In this document: piece after piece, positions 52,441-61,521 of the stretch | Layout: each line of letters starts with the position of its first letter | How positions within the stretch are numbered: position 1 is the stretch's first letter | Assembly: GCF_001613325.1 (NCBI RefSeq) | Contig: NZ_BDCD01000026.1 | Span: 62,001 to 126,000, forward strand | Direction of reading: 5' to 3' | Origin: Nocardia yamanashiensis NBRC 100130 | GTDB lineage: Bacteria; Actinomycetota; Actinomycetes; Mycobacteriales; Mycobacteriaceae | DNA length: 64,000 bases | Translations under genes and position numbers: made by a program | The notes under the pieces: generated by a model | Database searches by the model: none | What the model was told of the DNA's origin: nothing | What the model saw: only the letters and a program-made list of their open reading frames with translations

Positions 52441-53796
52441 ATGACGATATTGGGCGCGGGACTTTTCCTCGATTGGGAAGAGCTGACCGGCCAGTCCAAG
52501 CTCGTCGTCGATCTGATCAGCTTCCCCATCTTCAGCGGCATCGCCGGTTGGCTCACCAACTGGACCGGCGTACTGATGTTGTTCTGGCCGGTCTTCTTTC
52601 GCGGCGTCCGCATTCCCGGGCTGGACATTCTCTACCCCTACCTGCCCAGACGGGTGCAGGTGCTGCCGCTGTTCTCCGGCGACGGCAAACGCTTCGGCTT
52701 CCAGGGCTTCATTCCCGCCCGCGCCGAGAAGATGGCCAGCATCTGCGTGGACCGGGCCATCATGCGGATCGGCAGCCCCAAGGAGTTCATTCACGAACTC
52801 GATCTGGAGGGCATCGCCGACTACATCGCCGAGGTCGGGCGCAAACAGGTCCCGGCCATGGTCAACGAGATCATGCTGCGCGAGAACCCGGATATCTGGA
52901 ACGCGGTCCCGCAGGCCGTGCGCACCGTGCTCTACCAGCGGGTGGAGCGGGAGCTTCCGGTCCTGGCGCGCAAGGCTTTCGAACAGCTCGGCGACAATGT
53001 CGATCAGCTCATCGACATCAAGGATTTCGTCATCCGGTACCTGCGGGAGAACCCGCACATCCTCAAGGATCTGACCACCACCATCGCCGCGCCCGAGCTC
53101 AAGTTCATGGTGCGCATCGGCCTGCTGGGCGCGCCGTTCGGCCTGCTGCTGGCGCTGTACATGCATGTGCACCACGACATTCCGGTGCTGGGCTGGCTGC
53201 CGGGCTGGTTCGTCATCCTGACCGTGACCGCGTTCATCGGCGTGATCGTGAACGTCATCGCCGTCAAGATGGTGTTCGAACCGGGCGATCCGCAGCCGCG
53301 CTACAAGTACCTGTGGAAGCAGGCGCTGCTGGCCAAGCGCCAGCCCGAAGCCGCCGCCGATCTCTCGCACATCCTCGCCTACCAGGTGCTGACGCTGCCG
53401 AATCTGGCCAGGGAACTGCTGGAAGGCCCGAACGGGGACAAGACCCGGCAGCTGCTGGAGCGGCTCATCGCCGCCGAGATCCACCGCCAGCTGGGCCCGA
53501 CCCACACCGTGGTGCGGACCTTCTTCGGCAAGCGCCAGTTCGACAATCTGAAGGTCGGGGCGACCACCGCGGCGGTGCAACTGGCCCCGAGCCTGGCCGA
53601 CGATCCGGAATTCGCGGCGGCGCAGGCGAAGAAGATCGACGAGTTCGCCGCCCGCAAACTCCAGCAGCTCACGCCCGGCGAGTTCATGGAGATGTTCTAC
53701 GCGTCGGTGGAACAGGACGCCTGGCTGCTCTACCTGCACGGCGCCCTGCTCGGCCTGGCCGTCGGCGCGGTGCACCTGGTGCTCTTCGGCTGGTGA
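52441..53796 (+). CDS. DUF445-family membrane protein
   Basis: A 451-aa protein with one to two N-terminal segments (ISFPIFSGIAGWLTNWTGVL), a long helical soluble region, a central helix pair (LGAPFGLLLALYMHVHHD and WFVILTVTAFIGVIVNVIAV) and a C-terminal helix (LHGALLGLAVGAVHLVLF). The GWLTNWTGV and NVIAVKMVFEP patterns are typical of DUF445. Its function is not established. ATG 52441 follows GGGGGA; a longer frame upstream is not supported. Confidence 0.85.
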   Translation: MTILGAGLFLDWEELTGQSKLVVDLISFPIFSGIAGWLTNWTGVLMLFWPVFFRGVRIPGLDILYPYLPRRVQVLPLFSGDGKRFGFQGFIPARAEKMASICVDRAIMRIGSPKEFIHELDLEGIADYIAEVGRKQVPAMVNEIMLRENPDIWNAVPQAVRTVLYQRVERELPVLARKAFEQLGDNVDQLIDIKDFVIRYLRENPHILKDLTTTIAAPELKFMVRIGLLGAPFGLLLALYMHVHHDIPVLGWLPGWFVILTVTAFIGVIVNVIAVKMVFEPGDPQPRYKYLWKQALLAKRQPEAAADLSHILAYQVLTLPNLARELLEGPNGDKTRQLLERLIAAEIHRQLGPTHTVVRTFFGKRQFDNLKVGATTAAVQLAPSLADDPEFAAAQAKKIDEFAARKLQQLTPGEFMEMFYASVEQDAWLLYLHGALLGLAVGAVHLVLFGW

Positions 53797-53805
53797 ACCA
53801 ATAAA

Positions 53806-53821
53806 CAAGCACGCGTGCTTG
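53806..53821. promoter_or_regulatory. Perfect 16-bp palindrome, operator-like
   Basis: CAAGCACGCGTGCTTG is fully palindromic, 22 bp upstream of the ATG of a small ORF and 173 bp upstream of the metal-binding gene. TetR-type regulators often use such sites. Confidence 0.5.
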
Positions 53822-53842
53822 CATTTTTCCGGAGGCGCTGCA

Positions 53843-54019
53843 ATGCTTTGGAACGAGACGCGACAGCTGATTTCGCAAGGTGGGGGTAACTCACCGGGAA
53901 CGCCCGAAATTGGTTCGGCACCCGACCGCCGGCACGCGTTCGGAACGGTCTACGGCTCTCGGCTGCGCGCTGAAGTCGCGGAGAGGCGGAATTGTGGATC
54001 TCGAGGCTTTGCTCGCTGA
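53843..54019 (+). CDS. Possible 58-aa ORF
   Basis: ATG 53843 has GGAGG 8 nt upstream and opens 58 codons (MLWNETRQLISQGGGNSPG...). The product is compositionally unremarkable, with no recognised family. It overlaps the next gene start by 26 bp in another frame. It may be a short leader or just a chance ORF downstream of the palindrome. Confidence 0.25.
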   Translation: MLWNETRQLISQGGGNSPGTPEIGSAPDRRHAFGTVYGSRLRAEVAERRNCGSRGFAR

Positions 54020-54782
54020 CTTCACCGCGGAATGCGAGGAGCTGGACGGGCTGATCGCGGATCTGCCCGCCGCGGAATGGAATCGGGACACCCCGGCCGC
54101 GGGCTGGACCATCGCACATCAGATCGGGCATCTGACCTGGACCGATCGGGTGGCCGTGATCGCCGCGACCGATGCCGAGGAATTCGCCGCGCAGGTGCAG
54201 GCCGCACTGCCGAAGATGCTCACCTTCGTGGACGAGGCCGCCGAGGAAGAAGCGAAGAAACCCGCCGCCGAACTGCTCGCCGATTGGCGGCGCGACCGGA
54301 TCGCGCTGGTCGAGGCGCTGCGCGCGGTGCCCGCCGGGACCAAGCTGCCGTGGTTCGGGCCGCCGATGAGCGCGGCCTCCATGGTGACCGCGCGGCTCAT
54401 GGAGACTTGGGCGCACGGGCAGGATGTGGCGGATGCGCTGGGCGTGCCGCGCGAACCGACTGCCCGGTTGCGAAACATTGCCCATCTCGGCGTGCGGACC
54501 CGCAATTTCGCGTACCTGACGCACGGCAAGGACGTGCCCGCCGAGGACTTCCGGATCGAACTGACCGCGCCCGACGGCACGGTCTGGAGCTGGGGACCCG
54601 AGGACACCGCGCAGCGAATCTCCGGCCCCGCCTTGGACTTCTGCCTGCTGGTCACCCAGCGCCGGCATCTCGGGGATCTCGCGCTGACGGTGACCGGCGA
54701 CGAGGCGGCCGAATGGCTCGGTCTGGCACAGGCTTTCGCGGGGCCGCCCGGAACCGGCCGGACGGCAGGTCAGTTCGCCTGA
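53994..54782 (+). CDS. TIGR03084-type metal-binding, mycothiol-dependent maleylpyruvate isomerase-like protein
   Basis: A 262-aa protein of the DinB_2/MDMPI superfamily. The N-domain has the helical-bundle metal ligands: WTIAHQIGHLTWTDR (His-x3-His) and a late METWAHGQDVADAL (His-x-x-x-Asp). The C-domain is a beta-rich region ending LGLAQAFAGPPGTGRT. Members use mycothiol or bacillithiol and bind zinc. GTG 53994 is chosen with GAGAGG upstream. The palindrome upstream may control it. Confidence 0.8.
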   Translation: MDLEALLADFTAECEELDGLIADLPAAEWNRDTPAAGWTIAHQIGHLTWTDRVAVIAATDAEEFAAQVQAALPKMLTFVDEAAEEEAKKPAAELLADWRRDRIALVEALRAVPAGTKLPWFGPPMSAASMVTARLMETWAHGQDVADALGVPREPTARLRNIAHLGVRTRNFAYLTHGKDVPAEDFRIELTAPDGTVWSWGPEDTAQRISGPALDFCLLVTQRRHLGDLALTVTGDEAAEWLGLAQAFAGPPGTGRTAGQFA

Positions 54783-55126
54783 CCTGCCGTCACTCCCGGC
54801 CCTTCGGCCTTGTTCCCCTATTCCCACAGGGTTCAGAGCGAGCGAGCACTAACGTGGGTGCGCCGTGCCTGGTGCCGACCGGACGCCGTTGGCCGGAAGA
54901 TTCGATGGCAGTCGAGTTAGTGCTCGCCGCTAGAAGCTAATTACCCATCCTTTCGAGCCGGAAACCTCTTGATTCCGCGCGCTCGAACCTGTGATCCTGA
55001 TCTCGATCGCGGCAACTGTTACCGCACGCCACCGTAACCTGGACGGGCGTACGACTTTCAACGGTGCGGGTCGTGGGCGTCGAAAGACGCAGGGGGACCA
55101 GGGGAGAGGGAAAGGAACGCACCGAT
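54783..55126. other. 344-bp intergenic region with spaced inverted repeat
   Basis: GCGAGCACTAAC (54842-54853) is exactly complementary to GTTAGTGCTCGC (54916-54927), 62 bp apart. The rest contains the promoter of the following gene. No ORF or RNA gene is supported. Confidence 0.45.
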
Positions 55127-55798
55127 ATGTCGCATCAACTCGCGACGCAGGCGCACCGGTCTGCCCGGCGCACCGCCCAGGTGCTCCGCTACAGCGCCAT
55201 CGTCACCGCCGGAATGGCGAGCATCGGTCTGACCGTCGCCGCCGGCTCCTACATCACCAATGCCATGGCCGGGAACCAGTATCCGGGCAAGGCCATCACC
55301 GCGGCTCCGGCCGCGAAACCGCCACGGGTCGAACCCGGCGCGCCCCGCGCGGCCGAACTCGACATCCCGGTGGCGAGCGGCGAGCACGTCGGGCTCGTCG
55401 CCTTCGTCAGTCACCACGATCCCGAACTCACGGTGCGCAGCGAACTGCCGATCGTCGGCAGCACCCACGCCGCGAGCAGCCCGCAGGCGAGCGGCTACAC
55501 CGGGCAGGTCCGGCTGGGCGACACCTATGTGGGCGCGCAAGTGGTTCCGGCGCAGCGCAATTCGGTCAGCGTGACCGTGGACACCAATCTCTTCGCCACG
55601 CTCGCCGACTACGTGCTGCACACGCCGCTGGGCGAACAGCTGGGCATCGTCACCGATCCGTCCGGCAATACCCAGCTCCGCACCGAGGTCGACACCCGGC
55701 GCGGCGAAGTCACGCTCACCCTCAGCGATCCGGGCATCGGACGGCTCGGGGTGCAGGTGGCGCGGCATCCCGCGCCCGCCGACGTCACCGCTGTGTGA
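55127..55798 (+). CDS. Hypothetical exported or anchored protein
   Basis: A 223-aa protein. A basic start and hydrophobic segment (YSAIVTAGMASIGLTVAAGS, residues 23-42) act as a signal or anchor. A Pro/Ala-rich linker follows, then a beta-rich domain (ELDIPVASGEHVGLVAFVSH, NSVSVTVDTNLF). No family is recognised. ATG 55127 is chosen (AAAGGAA upstream). Its stop overlaps the GTG of lhgO (GTGA), so both are one transcript, though their functions look unrelated. Confidence 0.6.
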   Translation: MSHQLATQAHRSARRTAQVLRYSAIVTAGMASIGLTVAAGSYITNAMAGNQYPGKAITAAPAAKPPRVEPGAPRAAELDIPVASGEHVGLVAFVSHHDPELTVRSELPIVGSTHAASSPQASGYTGQVRLGDTYVGAQVVPAQRNSVSVTVDTNLFATLADYVLHTPLGEQLGIVTDPSGNTQLRTEVDTRRGEVTLTLSDPGIGRLGVQVARHPAPADVTAV

Positions 55799-56994
55799 GA
55801 CTTCAGGATGTGTACGACTACTGCGTGATCGGCGGCGGCATCGTCGGCGTGGCCACCGCTCACCGTCTGCTCGACCGGCATCCGGGCGCCAGTCTGGTGC
55901 TGGTCGAGAAGGCGGCGGAGCCGGGGACGCACCAGACCGGTCACAACAGCGGGGTCATTCATTCGGGGATCTATTACGAACCCGGCAGTCTCAAGGCGCG
56001 GTTGTGCGTGGCCGGGGCGGAATGGACCAAGAAGTTCGCTGCCGCGCACGATATTCCGTTCCGGGAATGCGGAAAACTGCTGGTGGCGACCGATGCCGCG
56101 GAGCACGCGCGGATGCTGGCGCTCTACGAGCGGTCGGTGACCAACGGGGTCGAGGTCGAACTGCTGGACGCCGCCGAACTGCGGCGGCGGGAACCGCGGA
56201 TCACCGGGGTGGGGGCGTTGTTCGTGGCGGCCACCGGAATCATCGACTACGGGAAGGTGACCCGGGCGCTGGCGCAGCGGGTGCGGGACGCGGGCGGGGA
56301 GATCGTGCTCGGGGCCGAGGTCACGGGGATCTCCGAAACCGATACCGAGGTAATCGTTTCCGGACCGGCGGGGCAGTGGCGGGCGCGGAACCTGGTGGTG
56401 TGCGCGGGATTGCAGGCCGATCGGATGGCGCGGATCGCGGGGCTGGAGGTCGACTTCCGGATCGTGCCGTTCCGGGGCGAGTACTACCAGCTCCCTTCCC
56501 ATCGCAGAGACCTGGTCAGCACGCTCATCTACCCGATTCCCGACCCCGAATTGCCGTTCCTCGGTGTGCATTTGAGCCCGACCATCGATGGCGAGCTGAC
56601 CGTCGGCCCGAACGCCGTGCTAGGCCTGGCGCGCGAGGGCTACCGCAAAGGCAGCGTGAACCTCCGCGACGCCCGAGAGATCCTGGGGTTCCCAGGTTTC
56701 CACAAGGTAGCCAAGGCCAACGTCCGGACCGGGCTCAAGGAAATGCGGAATTCGCTGTTCAAGCGTGGCTATCTCGCAGAATGCCGCCGCTACTGTCCCG
56801 AACTCACCGTGTCCGATCTACTGCCGCGGGAAGCGGGCATTCGCGCTCAGGCGGTATTGGGAGACGGAACTCTGGTCCACGATTTCCTCATCGAGCGCAC
56901 CCCGCGATCGGTCCACGTTCTGAATGCGCCATCCCCGGCAGCCACCTCGGCACTCCCCATAGCCGACCATATCGTCGCTAATTTGGACGACTGA
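55795..56994 (+). CDS. lhgO: L-2-hydroxyglutarate oxidase/dehydrogenase
   Basis: A 399-aa FAD enzyme that oxidises L-2-hydroxyglutarate to 2-oxoglutarate, passing electrons to quinone. The FAD motif YDYCVIGGGIVGVATAHRLL starts at about residue 6, and the family segment THQTGHNSGVIHSGIYY follows. LGVHLSPTIDGELTVGPNAV and a late IRAQAVLGDGTLVHDF are also family landmarks. GTG 55795 is chosen since it overlaps the previous stop (GTGA), giving coupling; GTG 55810 is closer to the first strand. A hairpin at 57021 ends the operon. Confidence 0.88.
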   Translation: MRLQDVYDYCVIGGGIVGVATAHRLLDRHPGASLVLVEKAAEPGTHQTGHNSGVIHSGIYYEPGSLKARLCVAGAEWTKKFAAAHDIPFRECGKLLVATDAAEHARMLALYERSVTNGVEVELLDAAELRRREPRITGVGALFVAATGIIDYGKVTRALAQRVRDAGGEIVLGAEVTGISETDTEVIVSGPAGQWRARNLVVCAGLQADRMARIAGLEVDFRIVPFRGEYYQLPSHRRDLVSTLIYPIPDPELPFLGVHLSPTIDGELTVGPNAVLGLAREGYRKGSVNLRDAREILGFPGFHKVAKANVRTGLKEMRNSLFKRGYLAECRRYCPELTVSDLLPREAGIRAQAVLGDGTLVHDFLIERTPRSVHVLNAPSPAATSALPIADHIVANLDD

Positions 56995-57020
56995 CCTAAT
57001 TGCCGAACGGCAGTTGAAAA

Positions 57021-57052
57021 GGGGGTTCGGGGGGTTTCACCCCCGAGCCCCC
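57021..57052 (+). terminator. Hairpin terminator after lhgO
   Basis: GGGGGTTCGGGGG pairs with CCCCCGAGCCCCC through a 6-nt loop with a single G-U, 26 bp past the stop. Confidence 0.7.
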
Positions 57053-57136
57053 CTCATTGCCCACTTCGGGCTATTCGTGCAATAAATAGGAGTCCTGTAG
57101 TACTTTTAATGGCAGCCGTGGGACAGGGAGCAGCCT

Positions 57137-57637
57137 ATGGGCCATTTCAAGTACGCGAGTGACGTCGGCGCGCCGGTGGAAGTCGCCTTCACATACACGG
57201 ACAACCATCAGTTCGTGCCCGACTGGGCGTTCGCGGTCGCCGAGTTCGAACCCGTCGGGGACACCGACCACGGTTCGGGCGCGATGTTCGCGGCGACCCT
57301 GCGGGTGGCCTTCTGGCATCCCACGGTCGAGTGTGAGATCACCGACTACCGCCGCAACGCGGTCATCGAATACACGCTGCGCAGACGCCGGAAGGGGAAG
57401 CCGGCGTCTGCGTGCTCCCCGCTCTGCGTGGTCACCCTGCGTTTCGACCCGCTGGGCTACGGCCGCGCCGTGCTGACCTCGGAAACCGAGTACTGGGCGC
57501 CGGCGGGGCTCACCGGCCGGCTGCTCTCGAAGCTGCTGGCCGCGGCCGTACAATCGGCGGTGCGGCGGACCGAGTCGCAATTGCGAAGGGAGATAGAGGA
57601 ATTCCACGGAACGGATCTTGTCGGCCGGATTGCGTAG
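57137..57637 (+). CDS. SRPBCC-family (polyketide cyclase-like) protein
   Basis: A 166-aa protein with the START/SRPBCC layout: KYASDVGAPVEVAFTYTDNH (ligand-pocket opening), a central strand VECEITDYRRNAVIEYTL, a VVTLRFDPLGYGRAVLTSE strand, and a long C-terminal helix (LTGRLLSKLLAAAVQSAVRR). Such proteins bind hydrophobic ligands. The next gene, an RNase H, starts 10 bp after its stop, so they may be co-transcribed. Confidence 0.75.
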   Translation: MGHFKYASDVGAPVEVAFTYTDNHQFVPDWAFAVAEFEPVGDTDHGSGAMFAATLRVAFWHPTVECEITDYRRNAVIEYTLRRRRKGKPASACSPLCVVTLRFDPLGYGRAVLTSETEYWAPAGLTGRLLSKLLAAAVQSAVRRTESQLRREIEEFHGTDLVGRIA

Positions 57638-57647
57638 GGTAACCAGC

Positions 57648-58274
57648 ATGATCATCGTGAGCACCGACGGATCGTGCCTGCGTAACCCGGGTGGGGCGAT
57701 CGGCTGGGCATGGGTGAATCACGCCGGTGGCACCGGCAGTGGCGGCGCGTCCTGCGGCACCAATCAGATCGCGGAGCTACGCGCGCTATTGGAGGCCGTC
57801 CGCGCTCATCCCGGATCCGAACCGATGCTCATCGAGAGCGATTCCCTCTACGCCATCAAATGCGCCTCCGAGTGGATTCACGGCTGGAAACGCAATGGCT
57901 GGAAGACCTCCTCGGGCGGGGCGGTCAAGAACCTGGAGCTGATCCGGCACATCGACCACGCCATCAACGTGCGCTCCGGGCCGGTGCGGTTCCGCTGGGT
58001 GCGCGGGCACGTGGGCAACTACTTCAACGAGCAGGCCGACCAGCTCTGCGGTCAGGCCGCGCGCCGGGTCGCCGCCGATCCCAGCCTCTCGGACCCGAAT
58101 CCCCTGGAACCGTTCGATCCGGTCACCGAACCCCTTCCGGTGGAACCGAAGACCGAACCCATTCCGGTCGTCGCCCCGCCGGAGAAGCCCGCCGCCACCC
58201 ATTCGGCGCCCGCCACCCCGCGCCGGCGGGCCGCCGCCAAAGCCCCGGCGGCCGACGCCCTCACGCTTTTCTGA
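57648..58274 (+). CDS. Ribonuclease H-family protein with Pro-rich tail
   Basis: A 208-aa protein. Residues 1-140 are an RNase HI fold: VSTDGSCLRNPGGAIGWAW (first Asp), QIAELRALLEAV (Glu), IESDSLYAIKCA (Asp) and WVRGHVGNYFNEQADQL (His and last Asp). So the DEDD set is complete. Residues 150-208 are an added Pro/Ala/Glu-rich tail (PLPVEPKTEPIPVVAPPEK) ending in a short Arg/Ala stretch. It removes RNA from RNA-DNA hybrids. The tail has no known role. Confidence 0.88.
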   Translation: MIIVSTDGSCLRNPGGAIGWAWVNHAGGTGSGGASCGTNQIAELRALLEAVRAHPGSEPMLIESDSLYAIKCASEWIHGWKRNGWKTSSGGAVKNLELIRHIDHAINVRSGPVRFRWVRGHVGNYFNEQADQLCGQAARRVAADPSLSDPNPLEPFDPVTEPLPVEPKTEPIPVVAPPEKPAATHSAPATPRRRAAAKAPAADALTLF

Positions 58275-58282
58275 TCAAACGA

Positions 58283-58315
58283 CCGTGCCCACTGCCATCG
58301 GGGCAGCGGGCACGG
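58283..58315. terminator. Bidirectional hairpin
   Basis: CCGTGCCC...GGGCACGG with an inner CTGCC/GGCAG stem separates the convergent RNase H and mce-associated genes. Confidence 0.7.
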
Positions 58316-58333
58316 AAGCTGGTGCGGCAGTGC

Positions 58334-59158
58334 TCAGTTGCCGGGCTTGGGCGCCGGGGTGGCGGGCGCGGAGGGCGTCACGGTGGTGCCCTGGGAGCCG
58401 CTGCCGCCGGTGAACAGCCCGCGGGTGGCGGGGGAGTCGAAGGCGGAGACCTTCCACTTGCCGTCCACCTTCTCCATGCTGGCGATGCCCGGCACGGTCA
58501 GCTGATCGGGCTGCGGGTTCACCGAGTTGGTGCGGGTCTGGCTGAGAATCAGCACCACCTTGGCCTTGTTCTCGTCCCCGGACTCCCAGGCGCAGTGGAT
58601 CTCGTCCAGGTTGGTCTTCACCTGGACGCTGACCATCAGCTCCTTGAGCGAGTCGGTGGCGGTGCCGAAGTCCTTCTCCCACTGCCCGGTGGACAGCGCC
58701 TTCACATTGCTGAAGTAGTCGTCCAGGTGCTTGGAGTCGTAATTGGAGATGGCCTTGCCGAAATCGCAGGCCGCGGCGGTGGCGGTATCGCGGGCGTCGA
58801 GTTCGTCGGCCCGGTCGCTGGACTTCTTCCACAGCACCGCGCCGCCGGCGATGGCGGCCACGACCACCACGCCCGCCGCGAAGGCGGCGATCATCGGCAA
58901 TGCCGAGCCATTGCCGCCGCCACCGGAAGGGATGCCCGCCTTCGGCTTCGGCGCGGCGGGCGGAACCGGCGGCGTCGCGGCCGGCGTCTCCGGCTCGCTC
59001 TTCTTGCTCAGATCCGGCTTCGCCTCGCTCGACTCGGGTGCGGCCGGGATCTTCTCGGTCGCGGCGTCACCTGAGCTGTCGGCCTGGCCCCCGGGCTGCA
59101 CGGCATCGGCCTTGGCGGCCTCTTCGGTTGTCTTGTCCTGGGCGGCGTCATCCGACAT
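58334..59158 (-). CDS. Mce-associated membrane protein (Mas type)
   Basis: A 274-aa protein last in the mce operon. An acidic, Pro/Ala-rich cytoplasmic N-tail (residues 1-88) precedes one transmembrane helix, LPMIAAFAAGVVVVAAIAGG. An extracytoplasmic NTF2-like region follows (ACDFGKAISNYDSKHLDDYF, NLDEIHCAWESGDE). Mas proteins follow mce genes in mycobacteria and are thought to support transporter stability. ATG 59158 has GGGGA 8 nt upstream. A gap of 75 bp separates it from mceF. Confidence 0.75.
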   Translation of the reverse strand: MSDDAAQDKTTEEAAKADAVQPGGQADSSGDAATEKIPAAPESSEAKPDLSKKSEPETPAATPPVPPAAPKPKAGIPSGGGGNGSALPMIAAFAAGVVVVAAIAGGAVLWKKSSDRADELDARDTATAAACDFGKAISNYDSKHLDDYFSNVKALSTGQWEKDFGTATDSLKELMVSVQVKTNLDEIHCAWESGDENKAKVVLILSQTRTNSVNPQPDQLTVPGIASMEKVDGKWKVSAFDSPATRGLFTGGSGSQGTTVTPSAPATPAPKPGN

Positions 59159-59233
59159 TGGATCGATCCCCACGCTTTCTCGGTGCGCTGCGAACGCACC
59201 GTATCGGTTCGGTCAGCGAGTATGCCGGACCTG

Positions 59234-60406
59234 TCATTTGATGGGCGGCAGGGTCCGCTCGTTCGGGTCGGCCCCGGCCGGAGCGTACTGGCCGTTATCC
59301 GGAACGTCCGGCCGCGGCGCATTGCCGGAGCCGCGAATCTGCTGGTCGGCAGGCGGATTGGTGCAGTAGGTCGTCCACTTCGGCATGGTGGCTTCGGTGA
59401 CGGCCTCGTTGCGGACCTTCTTGACAGCGTAGTCGCAGAACGGACGCGGCCAGATGTCGACGATGGTGTAGAACTCGTTGTCGTGCGCGGGCACGCCCAT
59501 CGCGGAGGAGCCGACCACCAGCGACGGGAACAGCGCCCGCAGCGCCGGGACCCGCAGCTGCGCGGCCTTGGTGATGGCCGCGAAGTTGGTGACCAGGCTG
59601 GTCATCGGGTCGGCGGTCTTGTCGAGCACCGCGCCGAGGGTTTCCATCTGGCCGGGGGCCTGCTCCAGGATCTTCTGGAGTTCGGCATTGGCATCGTTGA
59701 ACTGCTGGAACAGCACACTCGAATTCCGGGTCAGCGTACCCAGATCCGGCTGCGCCAGGGCGGTGGTGCCGGTGATGGTCTGCAGGTTCTTGATCAGGTT
59801 GGTGGTCTGCGGCAGCAGATTGTCCAGACCGGTGGTGGCCAGGCTGATGCCGTTGATCAGGGACCGCAGCTGGTCCTGCCCGCCGGACAGCGCGGTGTCG
59901 AGCTCGGTCAGGATGGTCGAGAACTTGTCCGGATCGATCTGCGCGATGAGCGCGCTGGAGTTGTCCAGCACCGACCACACCGGGGTGGGCGTGCGCACCT
60001 TGTCCTTGTCGAACTGCACCACCGAGCCATTGGCCAGGTAGGGCGAGTTCTCGGTATTGGGCCGGAAGTCGATGTACTGCTCGCCCGCGCCGGACAGCGC
60101 GCCCACCGAGATCACGGTGTCGGTGGGGATGCGGTACTTCTTGTCGATCTCGACGGTGGCGGCGATGGCCGCGCCGCTGTTCACCAGCTTGATATCGGTG
60201 ACCTTGCCGACGCGGTAGCCGCGCAGGGTCACGTCGTTGCCGGCCTGCAGACCGCCGGAGCGATCGAGATTGACCGTGACCCGGTAGGTTTCGCGCAGCG
60301 GATTCACCCGCATGACGCTGATGGCCAGGTAGGTCGCGCCCACCACCAGGATGAGTCCCAGCGCGAGGTTCGAGACCAGATTCTTGTGGTTCTTCACCCA
60401 GTTCAT
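59234..60406 (-). CDS. mceF: MCE-family protein MceF
   Basis: A 390-aa secreted/anchored lipid-transport subunit. The uncleaved N-terminal helix LALGLILVVGATYLAISVM is followed by the MCE domain, RVTVNLDRSGGLQAGNDVTL (residues 42-61) and YRVGKVTDIKLV. Long helical coiled sequence follows, with a Pro-rich end (YAPAGADPNERTLPPIK). Six MCE proteins form a tunnel that imports lipids. It is the last MCE gene and overlaps mceE by ATGA. Confidence 0.9.
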   Translation of the reverse strand: MNWVKNHKNLVSNLALGLILVVGATYLAISVMRVNPLRETYRVTVNLDRSGGLQAGNDVTLRGYRVGKVTDIKLVNSGAAIAATVEIDKKYRIPTDTVISVGALSGAGEQYIDFRPNTENSPYLANGSVVQFDKDKVRTPTPVWSVLDNSSALIAQIDPDKFSTILTELDTALSGGQDQLRSLINGISLATTGLDNLLPQTTNLIKNLQTITGTTALAQPDLGTLTRNSSVLFQQFNDANAELQKILEQAPGQMETLGAVLDKTADPMTSLVTNFAAITKAAQLRVPALRALFPSLVVGSSAMGVPAHDNEFYTIVDIWPRPFCDYAVKKVRNEAVTEATMPKWTTYCTNPPADQQIRGSGNAPRPDVPDNGQYAPAGADPNERTLPPIK

Positions 60407-61521
60407 CGGTGGCCCCCGTTCACCCGGCCGTAGATGATCTGCAGGACCTGGATGAGGCTGCCCCCGAAGTCGTTCAGGTCGCGCAGATCGTAGAACTTGC
60501 TGTTGGCCGGATCGGTGAGCAGGCCGATGTCGAGCAGGGTCGCCGTGGCCGCGACGGCCAGGGTGTTGCCCTTGAAGGAGGCGTCCGCCATGGGACGGAT
60601 CTCGTGCAGGGCATCGAGCGCGGGACCCAGGGTGTTCTCGGTCTGGGACAGTGCGTTCATCAGCTTGTGCACATTGTCGAGCAGGCTGGCCAGCTGATCG
60701 GAGGTGGTGTTGGCGTAATCGCCCAGGGCCGCACTGGTGGTGGAGACCTTGGTCAGCAATTCACCGATGGCCTGGTTGTTCTCGGCGATGGCGCCGATCA
60801 TGCCGGGCAGGCTGTCGGCCACCTGGCCGAGCTGATCGTGATTGGCCTGAATGGTGTTGGACAGCGCCGAGAATCCGGCCAGCGTGGAGTCGATGCGCTG
60901 GCTGTTGGCATTGAGACTGCCGATGACGCCGGTCATCTCGGTGAGCAGATGGGCCAGCGTCTCGCCCTTGCCGCCCACGATGGAGTCCATTTCCGAGGTC
61001 AGCTTGGACAGCGCCGCGACGCCGCCGCCGTTGAACAGCAGCGAGACCGACAGCAGCAGCTCTTCCACGGTGGCGCCGGCCGACGTATTGGTCAGCGTGT
61101 CACCGTTTTTCAGCATCTGCGCGCCGGGTTCGGTCTTGGGCTTGGACACCGCCACGAATACGTCGCCGAGCGGGGTGGCCTGCCGTAGTTCCGCCGTACT
61201 GCCCACGGGCAGTTCGATATCGGTGCGGATGTCGAGGTCCACATTGGCCTTGAAATCCTTGGTCGTGATCTTGGTGACCACGCCGACGTCGGAACCGCCG
61301 ATCTTGACCTTGGCCTGATCCGGCAGATTCAGCGCATTGTCGAAGACCGCGTGCACGGTATAGGTGTCGTTGCCCGCGCCGGGCTTGGGCAGCGGCAGGC
61401 TCTCCACCGTCACGCCACAGCCCGAGGCCGTCACGGTGACCGCCGCGATGGCGGCCACGGCGATGGCGGCGCGGCGCGCCCGGGTCCCCGCCCAGAGGTC
61501 ACGAAGGGATCGGTTGCTCAT
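60403..61521 (-). CDS. mceE: MCE-family lipoprotein MceE
   Basis: A 372-aa subunit with a lipoprotein signal: VTASGC puts the acylated Cys at residue 35. The MCE domain follows (YTVHAVFDNALNLPDQAKVK, then GSDVGVVTKITTKDF). Helical sequence continues to the C-terminus. MceE is the classic lipoprotein of mce clusters. ATG 61521 overlaps the MceD stop; its stop overlaps the MceF start. Confidence 0.9.
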   Translation of the reverse strand: MSNRSLRDLWAGTRARRAAIAVAAIAAVTVTASGCGVTVESLPLPKPGAGNDTYTVHAVFDNALNLPDQAKVKIGGSDVGVVTKITTKDFKANVDLDIRTDIELPVGSTAELRQATPLGDVFVAVSKPKTEPGAQMLKNGDTLTNTSAGATVEELLLSVSLLFNGGGVAALSKLTSEMDSIVGGKGETLAHLLTEMTGVIGSLNANSQRIDSTLAGFSALSNTIQANHDQLGQVADSLPGMIGAIAENNQAIGELLTKVSTTSAALGDYANTTSDQLASLLDNVHKLMNALSQTENTLGPALDALHEIRPMADASFKGNTLAVAATATLLDIGLLTDPANSKFYDLRDLNDFGGSLIQVLQIIYGRVNGGHR

